This document shows, piece by piece, positions 21,563-32,569 of a DNA stretch of 64,000 nt. The DNA comes from Sanguinoderma infundibulare (Eukaryota > Basidiomycota > Agaricomycetes > Polyporales > Polyporaceae). Numbering within the stretch: position 1 is the first letter of the stretch; each line of letters opens with the position of its first letter. The stretch covers positions 372,001-436,000 of the forward strand of contig JAVLRN010000007.1 of the NCBI GenBank assembly GCA_032821775.1. The letters run 5' to 3'. A model generated the notes under the pieces. That model made no database searches, was not told the origin of the DNA, and was given only the letters and a program-made list of their open reading frames with translations. The position numbers and the translations under genes are program-made.

Positions 21563-22007
21563 AACGGGGTCACGCGTGGTGAGGAAAACGTTCGCGGGGG
21601 TATCTTGCGATCACGGCGCGAAGTAGCCGCGACCGTTTTTGGTCGGAAACGAGAATACGAAAGAAGGTGAGGAAGAACAGGGGCGCATAAAGGAGAGAGA
21701 GAGAGCGATGTCGAGAGAGGGAGACAGAGGAGGAACTGGAGACGCGAGGAGAGAGAAAGAGTCCGAGGTCGCAGTGGTCGGTGGTGTCGCCGGTGTCGTC
21801 GCGCTTGTCACACGACATTTTTCGCTAGTAGTTGTGAGATTAGTTGAGAAATAAACGGCCGCGCGATCGTGTAGTTGGTCGCAGGCCGATAAATAGAGAG
21901 CTGGGATAGGAATAGAGTCGTCAGCGATGCAGGTATATGCAGAGATAATGGGGCCCCCTGGTGTGTCATCGATGACGAGGGCGTAGTCGCCGTCGGGTGA
22001 CCTGTCC

Positions 22008-23611
22008 TCAAACGGACTCGGAGTGCTTGCTGTCGATGCGAAACCGAAAGGTCGGCTGTCCTCGCGGTCGCGTCGGGATGGTCACGACTTGTCGTGTGTT
22101 CGGGCATTCGAGCGTGATCGTCTGGTCTTCATTGTTGAAGTTCTTGATGACGCTCCGCGTCAGGACGTCGAAGGGGCGACCGAGGAGCAAGTCGTAGGGC
22201 ACGTTGCGAATGACGTGAACCTGTAGGTAAAGCGTAATACCGCCGACGAGGAAGGGCACATTGCGAACAATACCTAGCGACGGGTCGACCACGCCGTTTG
22301 CCGACTGCATATACAGCTGCACCGTCGGGTCGTAGGAGAGCGCCGCGTGGTGGCAGAGGCCCTCGGAGATCGAGACGATTTGCGCACCGCCATCCAAGGT
22401 TCCCTCGACATCGATCTTACCATCGAGACAACCGACGATCGAGCGAAGCGCATATGACTCCTTTGCGACCACGAGCGGCTGCGGCTCTTGGCCGGGGCCG
22501 AGTCGCGAGAGGTAGACGTCGTACGGGTCGGGGACTACCAGCGCACCTGGCTCCAGAGGTTCGCCGCGACAGGACCGCGCAGTCGCGAGTTCGTCGTTGC
22601 TGGTCGCATCGGCGAAGGTGACTGTGTGCGGCTCGGTCAGTACGCACTTTGGGGTGATTGCCTTGCGGAACTTGGCGTGCACATCAGGAGCAATGCAAAG
22701 GAGCTCCTCAACAGAGAGCGTGATCGCCGGTGTCTTCATCGCGCGCAAGTAGACCTCGTCGATCAACTTGGGCTGGTAGACCGGGACCGTGTTGCGATAC
22801 GCTGGATCGCGCTCTTTACCGCTCGCTGGTCGCGGTGTTGCGCCGACATTGGTCGTCCGTGGTGGCGCATAAGTCGCGTCGCGGGCTCCCGCGAACGGGT
22901 GCTCTGGCGCCGCTCCTTGTCGCGTGGCCGGGGTCGGTGGTCGCAGGATGGTGACCGGCCGTGCTGGCGCGGCCGCCACGGTTGCCTTGGTCGCGGCTGG
23001 GGCCGACGCCCTCATTCTGGAACCGCTGGCGGTTGCTACCGTGGGGCCCCCGTCGGGAACCTCCTCGACTCTCGCTGCAGGTCACGGTCACCGGGGAGCG
23101 GTCGTGATCTCGACTCTGTCGAACTTCTCTCTTGCTTGGTGGAGGGTGAAGATTTCCTGCTCGAGTTGGGCGATCCGGTCGCTGGTCGCGTCAGTCGTCG
23201 GGGCCGCCGGTGCAACCTGGAAGAGGAGCTGGCCTACAGGCGCCGTCGCGTTGCGCCGGTGCCACTCGTAGGTGCGGTCACGCATGGTCAGGCCCGGTAG
23301 GTTGCGCGGTACGAATTGCCCATTAGGCAAGACAACCTTCCCGTCGTTGTTCTGCGCAATGCGACCTGCGTTGATGTCCTCGTCGACGAACCGGCAGGTG
23401 CGAACCTGGCAGCCCGCGTCACCGCAGTAGTGGCAGAAGCCCATCGGCAGCGGTCGCCCATAATCGGCACGCTGTGGTGGTCCCGCTGGTCCTGCCCCGG
23501 CGCCATTGTCGCGTATCGCCTGCGCCATCATTCAGAAGAAGGGCTCGACATCTTCCAGTTTAATACCGGTCGCCGTCGGAGTCGCAGTGGCCGCTGCCAC
23601 CGCAGGTGCTA
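22008..23611 (-). pseudogene. Gypsy gag C-terminal remnant and protease
   Basis: The minus-strand frame starts abruptly at the deletion junction (about 23611) inside gag. A zinc-knuckle-like motif CHYCGDAGCQVRTC (CX2CX4CX4C, Cys where His is usual) lies near 23400-23450. A Pro/Ala-rich linker follows, then an aspartic-protease region with GTLDGGAQIVSIS (family DS/TG) and NVPYDLLLGRPFDVL, typical of retroelement proteases. In-frame TGA codons occur at 23532-23534 (between EPFF and MMAQAI), 23088-23090 and 23082-23084; the last two would read RPRP if both were CGA. Most of gag and its start are missing because of the LTR-gag deletion. Confidence 0.8.
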
Positions 23612-24527
23612 CCGGTGCGGGGGGCGAGTACGGTCTCGGGTTCCCTTTGGTCATGATCGTAACCAGTGCCGAGGAGAAGAGAGGGGAAAGAGCGTGTAGT
23701 GTCGAAGGTCGAAAGTCGCGGTGGAAGTCGTGCGACGAGTCGCTGTTGCTGTCGCAAATCGGTCGATCGGTGGTCGCTATCGCAAGTCGCAATCGCCGTC
23801 GCTAGCTACGCCCGACAGAGGACGATGTCGAGTCACACTTGCTCGTCGGAGAAATGAGAGGTAAAGGGTGGGGGTCCAAGATTGTCTGCGCAAACGGCAA
23901 CGAGTGGGGTTAAGTACATTGGTAACCGGTAGCTACACGCGACGCCCATAGCCTAGCCTGCCTTGCGGTGGCGAGCGATCACAAAACCAGCATCAGAAAC
24001 CCTCCGGAACTCCAGCGATCGGTGCGTGACCGCGACCGGATTGGGCGACCACCGTCGGCTTGTCTTGGCGGGTCGCGATCGCTGTCGCGCAGTCGCGCGA
24101 CTCGTTGGTTTCCGGTTGTCGCGACCCGTACCTGCTGCATAAGTAACCTTTCGTGAGGGACGATCTGCGACCAGTCGCGCGATGCGACAGAGAGAGCAAC
24201 TGTGTGACTTAACTTGTGGCCCGCCGCCGTGCGACCGTAGGGACAGTCGGGGACAGGCCGAGTCGCGACACCGATCGTGACCGAATACTTTTGGTACCCT
24301 TCGACGGCCTAGTCTTGGTGCGGCGGCATCGCACGTGCCCGGCTTCTTCGGCTCTCGTCGGTACCGGACCCGGTTAGCAGGCCGGGCCGCCACCACGTGT
24401 GTCCGAATTGCGCAGCTCAGAGACGCCAATGAGCTGGCAGCTGCCGAGACGTCGGTCGAGTCACCTCGGTCGTCCAAATGGAGCAATTGCATCGGGCTCC
24501 GTGGTCGGAAGCGTCGGGTGCGCATCA
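23612..24527 (-). repeat. Gypsy 5' LTR, truncated at inner end
   Basis: 916 bp matching 14170-15085. The outer end (…TGCGCATCA, read on plus) is intact; the inner 74 bp, the primer-binding site and the 5' part of gag are deleted. The break lies in CCGGTG, which is present in both the LTR (about 14169) and the gag sequence. Confidence 0.85.
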
Positions 24528-24719
24528 CCGCGCCGTCTGTGCTTTTTCTTTCCAACCATTACCTCCCCCTCTTCTGCTCGCTGTGGTGGGCTCCTTGCTG
24601 GAGGCAGTCACTCTCCTTCGACGTGAATTATCCAATCAACGTATCTACAGCAACATTGGACATGCTGACACCATTTTGCGGCAGGGGTACATTTGTAGAA
24701 CTATCATCGAGCACATGTG

Positions 24720-25430
24720 CTGACCTCACCATGAGTATCGGTCACTGTATACAGTCCAAGTCGTATCTTCTAATAGTTTTGTCTAGGCCGTTAGCCCATG
24801 GATCACCTTTGAATCAGACCCTGCGACGACATGCCGCCTCCAGTACAACATACCGTTCGTGGTACAAGTGATGCAAGCAGTCGAATCACCATATTGGGCT
24901 GTGATGCTGATGACGGGTTATGCAGACGTATGCTTTTGTGTCATTGTCTCATCCTCGATCTCACTGGCTAACTTGGACTCGCAGCGATTTTTGCAGCCAG
25001 GCTATTCCTTATCCTTGCTGACCTCGTGGTGCTGAGTATCACCTGGTCGACAACATTCAGACACAGGAAGCGGGCATGCAATATCCCGACAATCTCTGGG
25101 GTTATGTTCACGGACGGTACGCACGAGACGCGAGTTGAGCCAGTCGAATTCGTGTGATAACTGACCATTCTCTTGCGAGGAACGATATACTTTGTGTATG
25201 TGATGTGGATACTTTAATGCGTCTGCACAGCACGCTCACCTGTCTTACATTGCCCAGCTCTTCCTCAGCATGCTCTATCTCGTATCCATGCTCGTTCCCG
25301 TGAGTGTTTCCACTGCAGTGCCAGCGAAGTCAATGCTCACCTCATTCTCCGGTCCCAAATCTTCGACGCAGACAACCTGAACAGCATCGTGTCCCTCCTC
25401 GTCCTCCCGTACGAGCAAGGGTCCACGTAC
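24720..25430 (+). pseudogene. Possible DUF6533-type membrane protein relic
   Basis: A reading patch (about 24980-25125) gives ARLFLILADLVVLSITW followed by a basic loop and TISGVMFTDGT, which resembles the fifth transmembrane helix, basic loop and following LLRDG motif of the basidiomycete DUF6533 family. An LLRGTIYFV-like string follows near 25175. Frame changes are needed between pieces, and the conserved first exon is not seen. If right, it is a dead copy of a seven-helix protein of unknown function. The call rests on motif memory only. Confidence 0.3.
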
Positions 25431-26004
25431 GTGGTTCGACATGCGCTGCCCAGCGGCCTCCTTGTTTGCACACTCTCAAGTCTATCCACTGCACCTTCAC
25501 TATGCTCATTTGTGGCAAATGCGTGAAGCTCTTAACCTCGCTCAGACAGCGATTGGGCCATCGTGCCCTCGCCCACCACTCTCCGCAGGCTCGAGAAAAC
25601 CCTCAGGCATCGATCCTCCTTGCTTAACGCCACATGCTGGAACCATTCAGTGGAAGGCTGTGGAGTCATGGGCCCCCGTGCCGTTCTTGTGTCTGCCCTT
25701 GATGTTGAAGACGCGGACATGGCCGGTAACATGAGCAGTTGCGGGTGTCTCAGTGTGCTTACCTTTCTCAGCAAATGCAGAATATACGTGGTCTGCCCAA
25801 CTCAGCTTTCAGCATGCAACAGCAGGGAATCGGACACACTTGACGCGGAGCTGCACGCAATCACCCTAAACTGAGTGCTAGAACTGGCACAGATGCCGCC
25901 GCATGGCAATCTATGATGCTCTAACTTCTATGCATGTACACGTATGGTATCGTAAATTACTACTTTGGGGCTCTCACAGGGGGAGCATGACCTCGGATGA
26001 TGGA
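25431..26004. other. No recognisable gene
   Basis: Several frames of 80-105 codons are open on both strands but none shows a domain, a coherent splice pattern or low-complexity features typical of the neighbouring genes. Confidence 0.3.
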
Positions 26005-27186
26005 CACTACAATAGACCGGGCCCAAATGCTTCCCACACGAGAAAGCCCACCCCCCAGGGTCCCACCCAGCCCAAAGTCTGCAGGGCAGTGTTGAGCTGC
26101 TGGCGCACCCGCGAAGTAGACGGATCATGCAGAATGTGCATGGGGTTCGCAAAGAACAACAGCACGCTGTCCTCGCGGGCCTTGTGCAGGACGATGCTCA
26201 CGATCGAGTGCTGGGCGCACACGGGCGTGAGCCGGTCGTGGTGAACCGCCTTGCGCATTGCATCCCAGGGGTGGCACGCCATCTCATATGCAAGCCTGGC
26301 AATGGCCCCATCCATGATGAGCGTGGCCGCATGCACGACATGTGGGGTGTGCTTCCGGGTGGCGTGGAAGCGCTTGTCGGAGTCAGAGCCAAACAGTGAC
26401 ACATCCGGGAGGTCGTGGTCGAGAAGTGCTTGGAACATGGACTTGGTCTCGACGGCGCACCGGCAGGTCACGTCAAATATGGCAAAGAAGACCGTGAAGC
26501 CTGGTGCGATGGGTGGGCAACTTCTGTTCAGAAGAGGGGTTCCAGAGAGAGAGAAAGACGCATGATCGCAGAAGACGTTTGTACATACCACAGATGTCCT
26601 TCACACAGCCCCAGCCCCAGCCCTCCCAGCCACGGCCCGCCATCTCGCCCACCCCACGCATCCAGTCATGCACCTGGCGCGCCTCCTGCATCTGCTCGGC
26701 ATCTGCGATGGGAGTTGTGGGCGCGGTCTTGAGGAAGACCTCCTTCCATGCATCACTCCAGCCGGTTGCAGGGGACATGCCCTCAAGCGCGAAGCGCATA
26801 TTCTCAGCAGGGGCAGCGAGAAGGGCTTGCGCGCCTCCCACGCAAGCTCCCGAGACGGTGGCGAGGGTGGTTAAATTAGAGGCGAGGTGGGGCTCGAGGC
26901 GGCTGGACACTTCGCAATATATAGACCAGAGGACGATGCCGACGAGCATGGGAGGCACGAAATGCTTGGGAATCACCGACCACTAGCATCATCAGTTTGT
27001 GGTCAGCCTGGGGTGTGCCAGAATGATGATAGATCGGAAGGGAGACGTACGCCATGTTCTTTCACGAGCCACGAGATGTACTGAGGCGAGATCGATTGTC
27101 CATGACTGTCTGCGAGGCCACGCAAGGAATGCCACCTGGAAACCAAACTGGGAACCAATAATGGGCTCCATTGTGCTGGTCTCGTC
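26005..27186 (-). CDS. Mitochondrial-carrier-like membrane protein
   Basis: Three minus-strand exons. Exon 1 begins near MEPIIGSQFGFQ and ends SISPQYISWLVKEHG; an intron with GTACGT donor (about 27053-26985) leads to WSVIPKHFVPPMLVGIVLWS...LTTLATVSGACVGGAQALLAAPAENMRFALEG...GWSDAWKEVF...GWGWGCVKDICG; a second intron (about 26590-26530) leads to FTVFFAIFDVTCRC...LAYEMACHPWDAMRKAV...GPWGVGFLVWEAFG, stop at 26007. Pieces such as PAENMR and HPWDAMRKAV resemble the degenerate PxDxxR signatures of mitochondrial carriers seen in divergent fungal members; the substrate is unknown. Exon 1 appears to need a 1-2 nt frame change between SQFGFQVAFLA and the following segment, so either the start is elsewhere or this copy is damaged. 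The last two exons are intact. Confidence 0.55.
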
Positions 27187-28214
27187 ATCCAATGTCCATG
27201 TTGATGTTTAACTTCGCATTGACGAGGATCTGAATGTATGGGTATGAACCTATCTAACTTAGTGTATTTGATTTGAGGATCATTCCTTGCCCTCTGGTCA
27301 GTGTCCGCAGGGTGATCCGCTCGTGAGTTACACATTGAATCTATATCTCTGATCCGACCTGCGATGACTCCCTTCTCAGGCTATGTGTTTCCTTTAGAAA
27401 TAGACTTGTTAGGTGGCACATTACGTGGTCGGTTAAATGACGATCTCGCATGCGAATGGCTCGCCACCTGTATGATTCGCACTCTCCAAAATCCAATCAC
27501 CCTCGCTGCTTATCATACATGGTGATCATGCATACGTACAGAATCTTGGTTCTTAGCTCGGTTTGCAAACTCGAATTTCAGAATCATGCTGCCATCGGCA
27601 AGACACTACTTCTTGCATGACGCCTTGTGCTCTCGCCAGTGAAGCTTTTGACATGCAAAGTCATAGTACCTGACCCATGTTCGTGTCAGTATTTGGATAA
27701 TGATATTGTGGATGATGCAAAGAGATGACTTTCAGTCCCACTCGGACGCACCGTGCTTTCCCACATCAGCCGCACTTGCGCAGGGCTGCACTCGCATTTG
27801 TGCCCCAGGAGCACTGATACAGGTGCGAGTGCCCACTGATGACAGAGTTCAGCTCCTTCCATCTCACCTCACAGACCTCTGCATTCGGACACAGCAGCTG
27901 CAGCGGCTCCGTGTTGACCATCAGTCCCGCCAGGCGGTCAAGGAACGGGTCCCAGTCCTGGACTGAAGATGAATGGCAACGCTGTATAGTAAATCAGGCA
28001 ATCCAGCATGTTCATAGAGCGTATCAACTCTGAGGGATGCCTATCTTGCGCGGACGTGTTTCACGGTGGCAATATTAAGACACACCGACGTTTGTACTCG
28101 ATCAAAACCCTAATCCCAGTGTGTACCATCAGGACGACCAGCTGCCACCAACCCAAACATTTCCCGCACACTCTTCCACTACTACTGCATACATCCACCC
28201 TCTTAAACACCACC
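27187..28214. other. Intergenic
   Basis: No supported gene. A short plus-strand frame at 27700-27966 has no recognisable features. Confidence 0.4.
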
Positions 28215-29127
28215 ATGGTCACCAGTGTCCGGTGCAACAGCTTAACACACCGCAATATCCGCTGCAAACGCAGGATTAGCACCAAGAACGCCGTTCACTT
28301 CCCCAAAGGAAAGCAACTCAAGTATTACTGCTCCACCCATCTCAAAGCGAGACTCCAGCAGCCCATGTTCCGCTGCTTCAAATTCCGCAGTCGATACATT
28401 CATTATGATGGTGAGCAGTACAATTTTTGTCCTCCCTTATAGCACTCACTTGCAGGTTCAGCATACGTTCGCAATTACCTCCAGCCTTGCACCCAAGCCT
28501 TGCTTTGCCACCTCATGTGCACGCCACCTAGTGTGAGCGATCGACCGGGTCACATCTATGCATTTGAAGTGCCTGGTACGTTATTCCCTCCCTCCATGGC
28601 TCTCACTAACCCCCTTCAAGATCCCGACAACACCCACTTCGTACACATCAAGGTCGGGAGAATCAACAAGCTTAACCGTCGCTTCGACGAGCATCTCAAC
28701 AGATGCCCTTCCCTAAATGCGGTGCTCCTTGGCTACTATCCACTTCCCCCCGGCGTTCATGCGCCTGACCTGTCGCCCTCAGGAATTCAACCAGGCCCAC
28801 CGGTGCCTTACACCGATCACCTCGAACGCCTCATCCACATCGAGCTCGCAGACGTCGCAGCCAATGGTCACCCGTCCCAGGGCAACCATCCCAGGGTGCC
28901 CTGCTTGGGTGTAAACACATCACGCTGCGTCGATTGTGAGCACACACATCTGTTCTTCATTAATGCTGGTTCATCCCTTTTCAGGTGGCCACGTCCACAA
29001 AGAAATATTCACCCTTCGTCGTCTGGAAGGAGACAGACGCGGGTACGAGTGGGAGGACATTGTCCGGCCGATCATTGAGCATTGGGGAGGCTATGTTCAA
29101 AAGCTAGTAGCGATTCCGACAGCATGA
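28215..29127 (+). CDS. T5orf172/DUF1766 domain protein (GIY-YIG-like fold family)
   Basis: Four exons join perfectly in frame: 28215-28410, 28456-28575, 28621-28935 and 28985-29127, giving 257 residues, all with GT-AG introns of 45-49 bp. The N-terminus is Cys/Lys/Arg-rich (CNSLTHRNIRCKRR, YYCSTH), the centre has GHIYAFEV and FVHIKVGRINKLNRRFDEH, the diagnostic (Y/V)xKVGRTxxxxRRxxE block of the T5orf172 family, and the C-terminus has CVDCGHVHKEIFTLRRLE...YEWEDIVRPIIEHWGG. T5orf172 proteins are related to GIY-YIG nucleases; fungal members are DUF1766 proteins of unknown role. No stop or frameshift is seen, so this is probably the best preserved host gene in the window. The start at 28215 is the first ATG that gives the conserved basic N-terminus. 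Confidence 0.85.
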
Positions 29128-29717
29128 GGCTCCACCTGTTTGTAAAGCATAACATCATTTGTCGTCAGTACCGCTCTGTCTTCTTGGTACTATTGAGAAC
29201 GCCGCTCTTGCATGGCTCGATGGGGGATGAATCAACATCTCGTTTCGACTACATTTAACAATGCGCCACCAGGCAAATGACATCATCCCAACAGTCTCGT
29301 ATGATGCTTATCTCGATCTTGCCAAGCTGCGGTCTGATTGTGATCCTTCCGCGAAAGTTCCTTGATCGCCGTCCAATGATTGGCCCCGTCCCTCCAATCA
29401 GAGACATACTTTGGGACTCCGTGTCAGAAACGACTGATGTTTTCGCATAGCAGGACAACATCTACGGTACAGATACATACATATGTCGAGCATCAGAATC
29501 CAGCCGTCATGCCCAGGAGCCCTGCATGCAACATCTCTCCATGAAATTTCCTTCCACCCTCCACCAGTTTACATCTGAGCTCTGGTTGCCCTGCTTCGTA
29601 CAGGAACCCTCCTTCCGCCTCGCGCAGCGATCGATCCTGCGGAATGTCACTGATAACATCCTGGCCCACCATGCGAAGCCACTTCCTACACTGGCTTCCT
29701 CACTCACATCGTCCGAC
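29128..29717. other. Intergenic; short unassigned minus-strand frame
   Basis: A 68-codon minus-strand frame (29255-29461) containing GGTGPIIGRRSRNFRGRI has no recognised homologue. The rest may include the decayed 3' end of the neighbouring hydrolase. Confidence 0.3.
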
Positions 29718-30745
29718 GCCTGCGCAGGAGCTTCCTCTCTGATGCGAACCACCCCAGGTGCCCACCACCCTGTGTGATGACCAGGGACATGAGCGGGTTA
29801 TCGCCAACATCCGCGGGCCGGTCGCGTATGATCGGATCGTCATCCACATTGATGGCGAGCAGAGGCATGCGCACATCCGCCACCGCTGTGTGGCTCGATG
29901 CTCAGCGATAGAAGTCACCCTGGTCTTTGAACGCTCCCAGCGCGTCTGACACCTCGGACTTCTCCTCGCACGTGTAGTACGCATCAAAGTCCCAGAGCGT
30001 CTGTGCAGGGAGTGAGAAGACCTAGGGCAGTGCCTCATTCGCGAGCCTCGGGTTTCTCGCGAGCTTGTCCTTGTGGACCTTGATGAGTGCAGCCATATTC
30101 TCGGCAAGCGCATGTGAGTACATGCGATCGAGCCATGCTCCATTGGACAATCTGATGGTGATGATTGTCAGACAGTGATATGGAGGCACGTGAGGTAAGA
30201 GCTCACTTGTAGCTGACGGAGTGCAAGTCCCATGGCTGCCAACAGATACAAGATGCATGAGTGACCCATGGTGATCAAATAACATCCGAGGCACTGATGC
30301 ATCCAAGCGCACACCCTGTGACGAGCTTGCTTCATTCACCTTCTTGCGCGAGGTGCCAGATGAGGACGTTTGCGCCGAGCGAGAACCTGAGGCTATCAGC
30401 TTCACCTCGGGATAGCGGTGTGCTATGTAGATCAGTGCCTGTCGCCCATCGTCTGTATTTCCGCAGTGGTAGAGCTTCTCGCTGGTGACTGGAGTACCAG
30501 CGCATCCTCGGTAGTTCATGACGACAGCCCGGTATCCTAGACTGCTGTCTTCCACTGGAGTGCAGGCAGGTGCGAGGATGGCGCGGACATACGCCTCATT
30601 CGAACCTGGAGTTTGAATCCCAGTCAGGACAAGTTTCGAGTACGCTGAAGTTACTCACCTCCCGTCAGGCCGTTAAATGTTACAATGATCGGGGTATCCT
30701 CTGGCAGGTATTGTTCATCATCAGGTGGCGTATAGTCTAATGAAC
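29718..30745 (-). pseudogene. Alpha/beta hydrolase, YheT/ABHD1-3 type, decayed
   Basis: Minus-strand segments in order: LDYTPPDDEQYLPEDTPIIV and TFNGLTGGSNEAYVR across a GTGAGT intron, YRAVVMNYRGCAGTPVTS, TDDGRQALIYIAHRYPE, then in the next frame FSLGANVLIWHLAQE (nucleophile elbow; Ser kept), then WDFDAYYTCEEK, VRMPLLAINVDDDPI (acid region) and ITQGGGHLGWF (catalytic His). These are the landmarks of YheT-like hydrolases of about 400 residues. Damage: a frameshift just before the nucleophile motif (near 30390), a stop at 30022-30024 after NEALP and a TGA at about 29902. The N-terminal exon upstream of 30745 is not clearly recognised. Confidence 0.7.
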
Positions 30746-32569
30746 TAAAGGTTCAGCATGATCGTTCAATGTTGGGCAGCCAGTGGACACACCTCGCTCT
30801 CCCAGGCTCACAAGCACTTCAAACTGTCCTCGGTGAGCATCCGAGTGTGGAAGCGCTCCTCGCGCACACACCCGCGCACACGCCCGCACACATGCACTTG
30901 ACAAAACGCTTGCCTTCCTCCAAAGCCTTGTCGATCACACCCCCAAAAATCGCAGCACCAGTCCCGATCTCGCAGCCAGCTACTGACAAAACAGGTGCCA
31001 ACTGTCTCGATGTGTATGTTGCATGGAATGTCCAAAAATTGAGTATCAATGGCTGAGAGGTCCGAGTACGAGCTCACGACCACCTCGGGCACGTTCTGCC
31101 AGCTGCGCGAGCAGCGCCTCCCCATAGATGCAAGCATGAGAGAGACAGGGACATAGTACATGCATAAGACAAGGGAAAGCACAGCGGAGGCGAGTCTTGA
31201 GGAGGAGATGGGGTGCGTAGGCGGAGAGGCAGGAAGTGAGGGCGAACTTACCTATCAAAACAGCCCAAATTTCCCATCCTGTACCTCATGCGTGACTCTT
31301 GCGGCTTGCCGCATTCCATCCCAGCCTACCACTAGCCAATCCGAGCCCAACTCACTGAGATACGAGGAATCTTGGGGGAGGCCGACAGAAATGCTGAACT
31401 CGAAGGGCCATACCTCGAGATTGACGGCAAGCAACAGCCTGAAAGTTGGTATACAGATCCACAACAACCAATAGCAGCAGTCTAAGGTGTCGTTTCAAGT
31501 GCAGGAGGGAGAGTGGAGGCAGGCAAGCGAGTTCGAGGAAGAGGCAACATCCGAGGTCCGATGAGTGCCCGTGACACTGCGGATGTCTCCCCACCTCTGA
31601 CAGTCGTGATGGGCCCAGGAACGGTCAGATACAGTTGGAAAAGAGTAATGGGGGTTGCAAACGACCCCCCAGATGAAAGAAGGATGACAAAAAAGGGCAG
31701 GGCAAGAAGGTTCGCGGTTACAGGCAGACGCGCACGCTTGGAAATAACAAGAAGCAAAGGAAACGTGACGCACACACACCAGAACATGACCAGGCGGGGA
31801 CCCAATCGAAGGACGAGGTCAGACGACCCAAGGGATGCATCATAACATGGTCCCGATGTACCTAGAGCAGATGGGGGATGTCAGTATGGCGGCGCGACCT
31901 CCAGTCGCGTTGGCAATGCATCCCAAAGGTCTTGCTGGCGGCTGATGTTGTCCTGGAAGTCGTCGTCGTCCGCCGAAGAAAGAGTGAGGTGGAAAGCAGA
32001 GAGCCCAACAGCAAGCAGGAGGTGGTTGCAAGAGACAGAGGTCCCTGGCACACTGCAAATGGAAGCCTCCCGTGCTTATTCTGGCGGCTATAACTACTTG
32101 ATTTTGGGGACATTGCCATCAAGGATTGAATAGTACATGTATATACATTTTAGACACAGCAAGGGAGAGAACTGTAGTACGAGGAAGCCGAGTGGACAGT
32201 GCACAACACAAAAGAGCGAGGACTTGCGATCCCAAGACAAAACACCACAGCACACGACAGCACAATGCAACATACAGCACACGACACGACACGAAACTCA
32301 CTTCGACCGGCATTCGCCCCTCAGGAAGTCCGCCACCCCCAACAGCGCAAGGGATCGACGGCGCAGAGCCACGAGCAGATGCTGCATCAGAGCCTATCAG
32401 CCCGTACTAATTCATGAACATAACCAAGGATAGCCAGCTAAACGGACAGGCAGCTTGAGCATCGTCGAACGAACATGCATGAACCCGCTTGATACTGGGC
32501 GACAATCATTGATTAGACACCTACATATGCCCCGCCTCTCACAGCTCTGTCCATACTGTCTTCCTTAAT
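30746..32569. other. Unassigned region, possible minus-strand exons
   Basis: Minus-strand open stretches (31255-31467 with VNLEVWPFEFSISVG and GSDWLVVGWDGMRQAARV; 31482-31805 hydrophobic) look coding-like but match nothing I know; they may be the N-terminal exons of the hydrolase or a separate gene. CA-rich simple sequence occurs at 30870-30900 and 32200-32290. Confidence 0.25.

Larger units (their letters stand above)
14096..24527 (-). mobile_element. Ty3/gypsy LTR retrotransposon with an extra antisense gene, 10.4 kb
   Basis: Minus-strand order: LTR (24527-23612), gag remnant, protease, reverse transcriptase, RNase H, integrase, then an unusual plus-strand gene, a polypurine tract and the LTR at 15085-14096. 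RT before integrase defines gypsy. The full LTR is 990 bp (TGATAC...CATCA read on plus). The other LTR lacks about 74 bp at its inner end together with the primer-binding site and most of gag, through a deletion at a CCGGTG microhomology. No target duplication is visible: GACGG on the left, CCGCG on the right. A solo LTR of the same family is at 48631-49564. Several in-frame TGA codons make this copy inactive. Confidence 0.9.

Noticed and set aside
22488..23300. 270-codon plus-strand open frame
   Set aside because: Shadow of the gypsy gag/protease frame, which carries the recognised zinc-knuckle-like and LDGG protease motifs.
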